Of a stretch of 64,000 nucleotides of DNA, positions 11,147 to 21,900 are shown piece after piece. The stretch spans positions 15,920,148 to 15,984,147 of the forward strand of contig CM061914.1 of the NCBI GenBank assembly GCA_031002005.1. Direction: 5' to 3'. The DNA comes from Vandiemenella viatica. Taxonomy: Eukaryota > Arthropoda > Insecta > Orthoptera > Morabidae. The position numbers and the translations under genes were made by a program. The notes beneath the pieces are model-generated. The model was not told where the DNA came from. It did no database searches and saw nothing but the letters and a program-made list of their open reading frames with translations. The stretch's first letter is position 1; the number at the start of each line of letters is the position of its first letter.

Positions 11147-12059
11147 GAGAATTCAAAGTATTTTTGATAGGTAAGACAGCCCCTAATTTCAGGCATAAGA
11201 AGTACTGGTTAAAGTTTTCATTTTATGATTAAGGTACCGTGAACAGGAATAATGTATATACGCAGTAGCTGTAGAATACAGCTTAGCAAATTAATGTTAG
11301 TATACAGGCAAAAGATAATAAATACTTGTGAAGATTGTCTGCTCCTGTCCTGCTGCTCACTCCAGCCAGCCGTGAATCCGGCACGAGGCCTCTACGCGCC
11401 GCCTTATTGTACAGTGTCCCCGCCTCTTCGTCTTGCTTAATGAGGTGTTACGTCCTAATTCATCGACCTCTGCTGCCTTTTTCCTTTTCTTCCGTGCTTA
11501 AATACAATGAGCGAATGTCCAATGAGAAGGCCATATCGTAATTATTGCCTGTAGAAAGCTTTTTGCTACCATAGAGTATACTGGGGGAGATGAAATTAAA
11601 ATTCGACCCCTTCGTATCGGTCGCCCTGAATACGGTTGTACAAATAAATAAATAAATTTATAGTTGACATACAGAAAATAGTTCCCGCGTAAGGCGCCGG
11701 ACACTGGAGCGGGGAGATTCAACGGGACCTGGTTCGCTCGCCCCCGTCCTCATTGATGTACCGAATACCAGGGCTTAGCTTCCCAGGCAATGCGGAACCC
11801 GCTTTAAATAAAGATTTTTTATTTTACAAAAGTAATACAATGACAAAGAGCACAATGTTATTGATTAATGTGATTGATGGGCAGTTTGCTCTTGTTCAGT
11901 CTCAGTTCACCACTGTACGTGTTGGAAACTCGACATAGCCAGTCAGTCGGCATAACGTAACTCTTGTCGCGAACACCCTACGATCAACTGGCGAATCGCT
12001 GGGGGTTCGGGTACACCACTTTGAGGAACTCTGATCTAGGCGAATACTAAAAGATTTCT
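10186..12059. other. Unassigned region with a TATA-like site and a long T-run
   Basis: I see no supported gene. CTATAAAAT at 10,945-10,953 followed by GC-rich sequence is the best core-promoter-like site, but no gene follows it. A T-run of about 30 (11,112-11,142) could be the A-tail of an old minus-strand retroposon. Confidence 0.35.
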
Positions 12060-12345
12060 CTTTTAAATGAAGACTCTTTTTGCTAGTGCTGTTTTGCTTT
12101 TAACATCATTAGTGCTTCGGCCATCCTTTGTAATTTTGCTTCCCAAGTAGCAGAATTCACTTACTTCTCTTATTGCTTGTGATCCTATTATTATATTTTA
12201 TCTACTACTGTGATTGGTATCATTTCTGCTACATTTTATCACTTTTCTCTTGGTATGATTTATGTTCAGTCCAAAATCTTCATTGAGTATTTTGTTCATG
12301 CCATTCAGAAACTTCTCAATATCCTCAGCCGGTTTCGCTAATCTA
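12060..12345 (-). pseudogene. Non-LTR retrotransposon RT fragment (RTE-like)
   Basis: Minus-strand translation gives LNGMNKILNEDFGLNINHTK, then KVIKCSRNDTNHS, then AIREVSEFCYLGSKITKDGR and SKTALAKRVFI. FCYLGSKIT-DGRS is the familiar block just after the RT catalytic core in RTE-type insect LINEs. At least one in-frame stop interrupts it, and both ends are lost. Confidence 0.75.
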
Positions 12346-13039
12346 TCGATTACGTCCGCACGAAGCGACCGACTGCGGAGCGTTCGCTGTCCACTCTCGT
12401 TGATTCATCACGGGTAATCTTCATTACGTATCACGGTTCAGAACTTGGAAACTGATAAAGTCCACCATGTTTACAACAGACTCACTAACCGTCACACACA
12501 CAGATGCTTGTGCGACAGTGTACTAAACTAACCAACTATTCTTATTAAATACACAGATAATTCGCTCATGGGGGAAAACGGGTTTGAAGATATAAACTAT
12601 AATACATTGGGCATATCGTTAGACAGGAACCATTAGTGTGGTGGTTTGTAAACTCTGTCCCGAGTTGCTGGCGCAGGGCGCGTGCTGACGACTGGTCTTC
12701 GCTCGGCATCTTTCGATTTCTGTTCAGTATACAAGATTTCATCAAAATCTTTCGAGATATTTGTGAGAAACTAATTGTACCTATATACAAGAGTTGCTCA
12801 TTTAATAGAATTAGATTAGGTTTAGTAATATTATAAACACCTAACTTAATCCACAAGATGGCGTTGGAGCAGTTTCCGAGAGACAAGCTTAGAGAAGTGC
12901 TAAATACATTCACTCTGATAAGACTATGCTCATCCCTCGCATTATCCTCACACGGAAGTAACTTTAGTTATGATCATTAATAAAGCTCAGGATTATTAAT
13001 AAATAAATTACGCCTAAGCAATTGACCTTTTTTGTATTT
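12346..13039. other. No recognised feature
   Basis: Mixed-composition sequence. The open frames here are short and without motifs; I see nothing that can be named. Confidence 0.5.
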
Positions 13040-13555
13040 ATTGGTCTCCCGTACGCGTTTCACTTCTTTTGCAGAAGCATCTTCAACGGGTTTTTCTGTT
13101 AATTATGTACAAAAGTTGTAAGCAGGTTATGTTTGTGGTTTGTACAGTGGAATGTATTATTATCTAACTTATAGTGTACTTACATTTTGTGGTCTATTGT
13201 ATTTCTTTTAGCTCCATTCTCAGCATCAGTGCTTTTGCATTTTTGGTGGGAAGTGTCTTCATGTTTGAGATTCACAACACTACACTTTATTGCACTGCAC
13301 TATGTGTTTGTTATTACTTGTGAATCTCAAACATGAAGACACTTCCCGCCAAAAATGCAAAAGCACTGATGCTGAGAATGGAGCTAAAAGAAATACAATA
13401 GACCACAAAATGTAAGTACACTATAAGTTAGATAATAATACATTCCACTGTACAAACCACAAACATAACCTGCTTACAACTTTTGTACATAATTAACAGA
13501 AAAACCCGCTGAAGATGCTTCTGCAAAAGAAGTGAAACGCGTACGGGAGACCAAT
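13040..13555. repeat. Near-perfect inverted repeat, 238-bp arms around a 40-bp spacer
   Basis: The left arm (13,040-13,277) and right arm (13,318-13,555) are reverse complements with only a few mismatches that I can find, for example A/G at the AACGGG/CCCGCT pair and T/C in GGTGGGAAG/CTTCCCGCC. The outer ends read ATTGGTCTCCC and GGGAGACCAAT. Transcription from either side would give a long hairpin RNA. Near the outer end the right arm carries CTGAAGA (13,508-13,514) and GAAAC (13,534-13,538) separated by a short self-complementary stretch, resembling a hammerhead core as carried by Penelope-like elements. The left copy has TTGAAGA instead. Confidence 0.9.
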
Positions 13556-13589
13556 CTTATATATATATAAAAATAGACGTGTTTTTTCC

Positions 13590-15020
13590 TATATTTCACT
13601 TTTCAGCCACCACTACCTAGCACAGATCACTGATGTTTGTGGGTGGAAGTAGCATGGAGTTTCCTGTCGTGCACAACGTTGGCCGAATGCCGATAGCTGT
13701 GGGGATGTGGGAGATATAATTATTAAAGTTGTTCAGTGCAGGGCGTTTTCATAATTCGACCAAAAATTCGTGTCTCCGTATACATCTCTTTCCTGCCACA
13801 ACTACATAACATAGACCTTTGGTGTTTGTGTGTGGTAGTAGAATCGTCTTTCCTGTCGTGCACTATGGTTTTTAGATGTCGGTATCTATGGGGGTGTGGG
13901 AGGAATGGGGGTTGAAAGTGGTCGAAGTGTGGCAATTTCATACTTCCGCCAAAGACAAAAGTGTCACGGTGTATCACTTTTCAGCGAAAACTATAGATCA
14001 CGGATAACTGGCGTTTGTGTGTAGTAGTAGCACAGAGTCACCTTTCGATCACAACAGCGGCCGAATTTCAGAAACTGTGGTACTGTGGTAGATAAGGTGG
14101 TTTTAAGTGGCCGACCAAGGATATTTTCGTATTTCGACTGTCTCCGCATGTCACTATCTGCCACAACTACGTAGCATAGAGCATTGGTGTTTGTGTTTGG
14201 TAGTAGAATCGTATCTCATGTAGTGCACTATGGTTGTTAGATGTCGGTAGCTATGGGGGTGTGGGAGAAATGGGGGTTGAAAGTGGTCGTCCTGTGGCAA
14301 TTTTATATTTCTGCCAAAGACAAAAGTATCATGGTGTATCACTTTTCAGCGAAAACTATAGATCACAGATCTCTGGCGTTTGTGTGTGGTAGTAACACAG
14401 AGTCACCTTTCGATCACAACAGCGGCCGAATTTCAGAAACTGTGGTTTTGTGGGAGATATGGTGGTTGTAAGTGGCTGACCAAGGATATTTTCGTATTTC
14501 GACGAAAGGGATGTGTCTCCGTAGATTAAACTTTTCTGCCACGACTACAAAGCATATAGCATTGGTGTTTATGTGTGGTAGTAGAATCGTGTTTGTTGTC
14601 GTGCACTATGGTTGTTAGATGTCTGTAGCTATGGGGGTGTGGAAGATATGGGGGATGAATTTTGTCGACCTGCGGCAGTTTCATATTTCTGCCAAAGACG
14701 CATGTGTCATGGTGTATCACTTAAGTGAAAACTATCAATCGCAGATCACTGGCGTTTGTCTGTGGTAGTAACACAGAGTCTCCCATCGATCACAACGTTG
14801 GCCGAAATTCGGTAACTGTGGGAGTGTGTGAGATATGGTGTTTGAAATTGGTCGATCATGAATATTCTCGTATTTCATCCAAAGACTTTGTGCATCCGTA
14901 AATTTTACTTTGCTGCCGGAACTACATAGCGCAGAAGACTGGTATTTGTGTGTGAAAATAGTATCGAGTCTCCCATCGTGCACTATGGTGGTTAGATTTC
15001 TACAGCTGTCAATATGAATT
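13590..15020. repeat. Tandem array of eight ~188-bp monomers with dimeric higher order
   Basis: The anchor GGYGTTTGTGTGTGGTAGTA-like block recurs at about 13,631, 13,821, 14,010, 14,186, 14,375, 14,564, 14,751 and 14,941, giving spacings of 176-190 bp. Monomers alternate between two types: one with GTAGAATCG and CTATGGGGGTGTGG, the other with AACACAGAGTC and GAAACTGTGG. The real repeating unit is thus a dimer of about 375 bp. The first monomer and the last are the most diverged. This is satellite-like DNA; no coding frame runs through it. Confidence 0.9.
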
Positions 15021-15644
15021 CTTTTGATGGAATTTAACAATGAAATAGTGTAGGAAGGACACAGGACATTTTTTCGGTATGAATAACAGTTTTAGTCACT
15101 AAATTTTAAGAACTTATCGAATGATGAAATACAGACAGATTCATGTGTTAGTCTGTAATGTTACGTTGGTTGCTCAGTCGCGCAGTCTGTTAGTGTTTGA
15201 TTTGTTAATAAATTTCGATACGAAACAAAACTTATTATTTAATATAGAAGTCAATTTGCTCTGCACTGTAGTATTCATTTGTGTCTTTATAAAAGTTTCT
15301 GGCACCAATTTGTCTTCCTTTTTGACATGCCTTACTAACGTAACCCTGGCCTAAGGTGCAGGTCTAGAAAACAATGTGCTGCTATTAGATTATAAGATTC
15401 AGATGCTCATGTTGAAGAAAGAAGAAAAAACCAAGCTGAAATAAAGCTGCCATCAGTTAACCCCCCCCCCGCCCACACACACACACACACACATCCCCGC
15501 ACCGTCGCTTACTTTTCTGTTTTTAAATATGTTGTAAATTGATTCTCTTCATGAGACAGATTAGACGATAGGATGATATAATGATGGCTTTCCATCATAT
15601 TATGTCGACTCGGTGTTGTTTGGGACAAATCTTACGTTACTAAC
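15021..15644. other. Flank of the errantivirus-like element
   Basis: No gene is seen. It holds a C-run followed by a CA microsatellite at about 15,461-15,494. The last bases before the element probably belong to the Helitron-like sequence that the element interrupted. Confidence 0.4.
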
Positions 15645-15648
15645 AGTT

Positions 15649-16384
15649 TGTTGTGTCCTGTTGTGCAACAGAGAGCTGAAAAGACTCAGAAGCTGAAACA
15701 AGTGGGTATCGATTTTTACAATTCGGGAACTCGGATAGGAAGAGTTCAGGAGAAATAAATTCAAGAACACAAGAGGTTATGATGAACACACTTGTGACTC
15801 ACGAAGCCGACAATCTCTCACTGAGAATACTCAGAAATTACGAGAGGTACCTATTCCTCATCAGAATTGTCAGATTCTGGAAACATCATAATCGCTGGTT
15901 CCTCTGGAAACTCTCCGGTTGCCAGACTACACCGGAAACACCAGTCTAGAAGTATGAGAAACCTAAAGGAAAGATACCACCCCTCGGGAGTAACTAGCGT
16001 GGGCCCCTCTATCTGCTGGTCCGTCATCTACCAAGAACCAAAGACTTGAAGATCCTATCAGTCAACAACGGCGACTACGGTAACAGTTGTACACGTTGTC
16101 TTCTCCGCTGTGTTGATTACTGGCTGGCTCACTCGCCGACTCTCGGAGACCGAAGACCTCCTCTCCGCTGCGGCGAGCTCTTTTTTATAGCTGCCCGTGA
16201 CGCGCTCCGCTGCCCTACGCGACCTTCTGGAAGCTTACGCTCGGATTTCGTCACCCACGCGCCACGCAGCCCTCTGTCTGATGCAACCCTAGCCTCACAC
16301 GCGTTCACTGTTGGCTTCCCTTTACTACCTATTGCACCATCTTAACACTTGGGCATTAGGCGTTACTTTTAACACTTCGTAACA
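15649..16384 (-). repeat. 3' LTR of the errantivirus-like element
   Basis: On the minus strand it begins TGTTACGAAG and ends GGACACAACA (TG...CA). A TATA-like run (TATAAAAAA, 16,189-16,181) lies in the middle, as in the other LTR, and is the likely promoter region. A 99-codon plus-strand open frame that appears in both LTRs exists only because the LTRs are duplicates. Confidence 0.95.
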
Positions 16385-16396
16385 CCTTCCCCCCAT
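16385..16396 (-). promoter_or_regulatory. Polypurine tract of the errantivirus-like element
   Basis: ATGGGGGGAAGG abuts the 3' LTR on the minus strand. Confidence 0.85.
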
Positions 16397-16893
16397 ATTT
16401 GAGAATTTTGCAATCTCCCTGAGAATGCAAAATTCTCACACTACCTGTCGGCTGTGTGAGTCTCCTTTTTATTACTTTCTTTTCACAAATTACAATAGTT
16501 CACATTTTATTTCATTACTTATCTTTTAACTTGTCTTTTATTATTTACCACTATTTCCTTTACTTATAATATCCTGAAAGAGAGAATTTCAATTACATTA
16601 CACCATTTTCTTTATAACAAGTATTTTTTTAGTCTTAAGAATCTTCTTCTACATTACCTTATTTTCTTAATTTGAGAATTTTTCTCTCAGTTTACTACTT
16701 CTTATTTCTTACAATATCTTTTCCTTCTAATACTTTTCTTTAGTACTACACTCTCTTATAAAGTGAAGCCTATTTTTACAATACATCATTTTTATGATTT
16801 TACAAATTCTTTTCATGTAACAGAATACAATCTTTCTTACATTACAATCTTATATTTTTACAAACATAATCACTGTGACCATATCAGTTCATC

Positions 16894-18963
16894 TTAGCGC
16901 TTATCCGCTTTATAGTAAAACATTACTGGTGCACTTGGTTCATACTTAACACTCTTCTCCGGTGTTAGTATTCGCTCACTAAGCACCGCACCTTCTCCTT
17001 CAGTCACATACCTATTTCTTACAGGACCAAAAGTAATTTCTTCACTTTCATCACTGTTCATTCCAGCAGGATGATACCTAACTATACCAGTGTCAGGGTA
17101 TCGGTTTACAATTTTATTCTTTACACATATTCTGGGGCAGCAGTCATCACCCATTGTTTTACGGAAGAATTTAAAACAATCCTTACAACACTTACAATAT
17201 CTGCATATACAACATACTATTATTATCATAACTATTCCTGCTCCAAAATAACTCCATATGGGTATCGAATCTAATGAAAACATATTGAACACAGTCCTTT
17301 GCTGGTACGCTATTGCGTCCTCTAGCTCGTCTAACTTATGTCCCGCGGCTTTAAGGTCATCTAACTGACGGACCACTGGTTCGATTGGCAAATAGAGAGG
17401 AATTTCAGTTATATTTTTCTTTTTCTTGTCTATTAGACAGCAATCTACCTCCATATTTAAGTTTGGGACTATATCATTAATCAGTGCCATCGATCTAATG
17501 ATATGTTCGGATTGAATTAGTACTTGTGCACCGTAACCCTTGCATTTACTCAGAAACTTAAGTTTCCCTGTACCATTAATTACTATATCTGTGGGCTTAC
17601 TGTCATTACATAATACTGTGAGCCCTTCTCCCTTTGGTGCTACAAATAACCATTCATTTCCTCTAATCTGTGTCCATACGCTTTCATTCAATACAATAAG
17701 CTTTTGGATGCAGTCATCGGGGATTTTAGTTACAGGTTGAAGCATTCTAGCTTCACAAACCTCGTGATCATAAGTCGAAAGCAGCACAAAGGTTTGTTTA
17801 CACACACTATGAATAGCCTCCAGCTTTTTACACTCCAATTGATCACCATTTATTTTAACATATCGCCTTTTGGCGTCATCCATTAACAAAAATTCTTTTT
17901 CCGGAGCTATGTATGTAAACAATCGTTTTTGGTGGCTTACCTCAACTGGTAGAGGCCATAATTTATAAATATTATAAGTTTCACTGTCCACTAGTGGAAT
18001 ATTCAGCACATAACTTAGAATGTTTCCCGAAATAAAGACATCTAGGTCGACCACCTTCAGTAACTGATACCCTCTGGCTTCAGTCAGTTTTATTGGTAAT
18101 CTTTTGTCTTTAATTTCATCTTTTATTAACTCTAAATATTTGACCACTTGTTCTGGACTAACTAAATGAGGTTGAAGAATGCCTTTTCGTGCATTTATTA
18201 TGGCAGTAATAATTACATCATATTCCTTCTCTAATTCACTGAAGATTGTTGTCAACTGTATTAACTGTTCATTCAACGTTACCCATATACCGAGTCGATT
18301 TATTCTCTTATCTGTACTAGTTTCATATTGATGTATGTGTTCATTTAGTTTAAGTATTCCGGATGTAATTACCCGTTCATTTCTCTCTATTGAATCGACA
18401 GTATGATTGAAACTAGTCAACGTTGCCCTTACAATAGTGACTTGTTCTTTTGACAACTTCAATAATTCTTTCTGTTCCTGCTCTAATAGATTTATTTTTG
18501 ATTTGAAATATGATGCATCATCTTCATCTAACGTCCCAAACAAGACTTTACTTATTTCTCCAACAAAATTTAGGATTCCTCTCTTTCGTCTACTCTGCTC
18601 ATGTTTAGCTAGCTGCCCAATTAGGCGTTGAGAGGTTTCTATGCTACTTATATAATAATCTACCGCCCGCTTCATAGTTTTACATTCTGCAACACTTGTG
18701 TTTATTTCTTTAAGTCTTTGCTGACAATAGTCTACTGCTTTCAACGCTGCATCATGCGTAGCTTCAAACTTATGTTTTAAGTCATCTAAATTAAAATAAC
18801 TCACTACTTTCCAAGTGACCGTATACAAACTCACTGTTCCCTTATGATCGTAGTACAGACCTGGTGATGACCGAAACTTTGTTATTTCTAAATTCTGCTG
18901 TTCCATTGCCGATGTACCACCTATCATCAAGACGATCACTGCTATCATCCACGCTGTTGCCAT
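16894..18963 (-). CDS. env: Env: envelope fusion glycoprotein of the errantivirus type
   Basis: The product is a 689-residue membrane glycoprotein. Residues 1-19 form a signal peptide (MATAWMIAVIVLMIGGTSA). A furin-type site RRKR stands at residues 125-128. A hydrophobic, glycine-containing segment follows at once, then LFGTLDEDDA. This arrangement is known from insect errantivirus Env and the baculovirus F proteins they are related to. A long coiled-coil-like region comes next. The ectodomain is Cys-containing with several N-x-S/T sites. Near residues 572-600 there is a transmembrane helix (SYFGAGIVMIIIVCCICRYC), followed by a Cys/Lys-rich cytoplasmic tail. The frame is intact. The ATG lies 12 nt after the Pol stop in the same frame, with a splice acceptor-like site between, so expression is probably from a spliced mRNA. 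Confidence 0.92.
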   Translation of the reverse strand: MATAWMIAVIVLMIGGTSAMEQQNLEITKFRSSPGLYYDHKGTVSLYTVTWKVVSYFNLDDLKHKFEATHDAALKAVDYCQQRLKEINTSVAECKTMKRAVDYYISSIETSQRLIGQLAKHEQSRRKRGILNFVGEISKVLFGTLDEDDASYFKSKINLLEQEQKELLKLSKEQVTIVRATLTSFNHTVDSIERNERVITSGILKLNEHIHQYETSTDKRINRLGIWVTLNEQLIQLTTIFSELEKEYDVIITAIINARKGILQPHLVSPEQVVKYLELIKDEIKDKRLPIKLTEARGYQLLKVVDLDVFISGNILSYVLNIPLVDSETYNIYKLWPLPVEVSHQKRLFTYIAPEKEFLLMDDAKRRYVKINGDQLECKKLEAIHSVCKQTFVLLSTYDHEVCEARMLQPVTKIPDDCIQKLIVLNESVWTQIRGNEWLFVAPKGEGLTVLCNDSKPTDIVINGTGKLKFLSKCKGYGAQVLIQSEHIIRSMALINDIVPNLNMEVDCCLIDKKKKNITEIPLYLPIEPVVRQLDDLKAAGHKLDELEDAIAYQQRTVFNMFSLDSIPIWSYFGAGIVMIIIVCCICRYCKCCKDCFKFFRKTMGDDCCPRICVKNKIVNRYPDTGIVRYHPAGMNSDESEEITFGPVRNRYVTEGEGAVLSERILTPEKSVKYEPSAPVMFYYKADKR

Positions 18964-18967
18964 CTTT

Positions 18968-18978
18968 CCTGCAATTCA
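18968..18978 (-). promoter_or_regulatory. Candidate 3' splice acceptor for env mRNA
   Basis: TTGCAG/G ends 5 nt before the env ATG, just after the Pol stop codon, preceded by a modest pyrimidine stretch (TTCTTCTG). The position is what a subgenomic env transcript needs. Confidence 0.5.
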
Positions 18979-21900
18979 GAAGAATTCTTTTAGCCTATTT
19001 GCATGTACTTTTGTAAATTTATTTCTCTTTAATTCTATCACAACGTTTGGTCCCTTAGTTTCCACTACCGTATAAGGGCCTCTCCATTGACTGTCCAACT
19101 TCTTTGAACGACCCCTTCGTACACTCTCATCATGCAATAATACTTTATCCCCTGGCTTAAAGACTACCGGTTTTTGCGTTCTGTCATAGTTTTCTTTACT
19201 TTTCTCTTTTGCTTGTGCTGTCGCTTCTCGCGCACACTGATGCATAGCCCGTAACCTTTCCTTTAGTTCAATTACATAGTCATCATAGTTATATACTACT
19301 TCCTCCGGTTTCTTTTGTAATATTCCCGGTAAATTACATATTCGACCAAAGAATAATTCATGCGGCGTATATCCTGTGGCACTATGCGGTGTTGTATTGA
19401 AAACAAATACTGCATACGGGATCCAGGTATCCCAATTGGTTTGCTCTCTGTTTACGTAATGACGAAGCATTTCCGTTAGTGTACGGTGCGTTCGTTCCAA
19501 AGCCCCATTACTTTGTGGGTGATAACTGGTGGTATGGATTTTCTCTATTCGTAATAATTTGCATACTCTCTTCATAGTATCACTCATGAAGTTACTTCCA
19601 AGGTCACTTAACAAAACGGTGGGAATTCCAAATCTTAGGATTATTCGCTCGACCAATACTCTTGCTACCGTATTGGCATCCTGTTGCTCTATAGGCTCCA
19701 CTACTAAGAACTTCGTTAAGGCGTCTTGGAATGTGAGCAAATATTTATTCCCGTTTTCGGTTTGCGGCATTGGACCTACAATATCAATATCACAACGCTC
19801 AAACACGTGTTCCGGAGTTTTCGTTATCTCCATTGGCATCTTCGTTTTATTTTGGGTAATTTTATTCTTTTGACAGCTTTCGCAATGACGAATGTACTGC
19901 TCAATGTCGGCTTTCATTCCTTCCCAAGTACAATATTTCTTAATTCTCGCGTAGGTCCTACCTATGCCCTGATGACAACCTATCGGCGATTCGTGATACT
20001 GCTTTAGGATCTTCATCTTCTCTTCCTGTGTAAGTCCTACCTCTTCTTCCTTATTAGCTGATATGCTCTCGGCTGTCTCTACATTATCATTTTCCTCCGC
20101 CTCCTCTACGGTTCTTATTCGCGAAAGAGCATCTGCTACTTGATTTCTCTTTCCGCTCTTGTACACGATTTCGTAATCGTACTCTTCCAGCTTTAAGCGG
20201 AACTTCATTAGTCTAGACGACGGATCCGTAATGCTGTTTACCCACATTAACGGTTTATGGTCAGTGCATACCGTAAATTTCCTACCAAATAGATATGGTC
20301 TAAACTGCTTTACGGCCCAACAAATGGCCAACATTTCCCGCTCTATCGTACTATAATTCTTCTCTGCCTTATTCAAGGTTCTAGACACGTACGCTACAGG
20401 CAAATCCTTGCCAATTTCGCCTTGACTTAACACGGCGCCAATTGCGTCTTGGCTTGCGTCTGAGGTTACAATGAATCGTTTTCTGAAGTCAGGATACTGT
20501 AGTACGGGAGGATTCAACAATTTTTCCTTCAATTGTTGAAACGCCTCTTCCTGCTTTGTTCCCCACGTATATGCGACTCCTTTCTTTAACAGCTCATACA
20601 ATGGCTTAGCAATTTTACTGTAATTGCTTATGAATCGCCTATAGTACCCACTTAAGCCCAAGAATGCCTTCAATTGGGTAGTATTAGTTGGTTGGGGGTA
20701 ACGTTCTACGGCTTCTACCTTTTTCTGATCGGGTTTCAACCCCTCCTCCGTAAGTACATGTCCCAAAAATGTAACTTCCTTGCGCAAAAACTCACACTTA
20801 TCTACTTGTAGTTTGAGATTATATTTTCGCAGTCTTTCAAAGACATCCTCTAGTCTAGCATTATGCTCCTCAAGCGTTGGCCCAAAAATTATGACGTCAT
20901 CTAGGTAGATGAATACTTTCTCACCCTGTAGTCCTGCCAATACAGAATTCATCAATTTTTGGAAAGTATTCGGTGCCGTCTTTAATCCCATTGGCATTCT
21001 TTTGAATTCGTAATGTCCATAGGGAGTGCTAAAAGCCGTCTTTTCCTGATCTTTCTCGTCTATCAGCACCTGATAATACCCCTTAGCTAGGTCGAGGGTT
21101 GTGAAGTACTTCGCTTTACCTAGTCCGTCTAGTATTTCATCGATCCTTGGTAACGGAAATACATTATTTACCGTCAGATCATTTAATCGCCTATAATCGA
21201 TTACTACGCGCCACTTTTGCTTGCCACTTGCATCCATTTTCTTTGGGATAATCAATACAGGCGAATTCCACGCACTATCACTTGGTATTACAATATCATC
21301 TTCTAATAATTTTTCTATTTCGGCTTGCAAAATTTCCTTCTGCGCCTCGGGTATCCGGTAGGGCCTCAACCGAACTATTTTTCCTTCCGCCTCGGGAAGA
21401 AGTTTGATTTCATGCTTGACAGCCTCAGTATAACCCAAGTGATCTCCTGGTAAATGAAATACATCGTTATACGCTGCGCATATACCTAATAAAGCCTCTC
21501 TTTCCTCTTTGTTTAAATGTTCTACGCGGAGATTTTCTTTCAATCTACTTAATCGCGACTTTACCTCTGGTCGCTCTTTTCTAATACGTCTTACGTATGC
21601 TTTTTCAAATTCAGGCACTTCTTCAGCTGTTATAAGGGGATTCTTTATTTTAACTTTCTTTTCTGTAGTATTAAGCATACTTGTAATACACATTCCATTT
21701 CTTACTGATACTAGCGCTTCGGGCACATATATTCCTGGTTGTATCTCCTGCTTTGGAATGATCGCTTCTGATGCATTCCTTAAGGTAATCCTTACCTTTA
21801 CAATCTTTTCTTCGCGCGGGCCTACTGTTACCTCATAGTGTTGAGCACCCCTGGCTCCTCCACTAAGGTTACCACCACGTTGCACCACTTCTGCGTAAGT

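Noticed and set aside
11960..12040. Possible hAT end (AGAGTTCCTCAAAGTGG, minus strand)
   Set aside because: It resembles one hAT terminus loosely, but no opposite end or 8-bp duplication could be found.
16046..16345. 99-codon plus-strand frame found identically at 25,201-25,500
   Set aside because: Both lie at the same place in the two LTRs. The identity reflects LTR duplication, and there is no motif.
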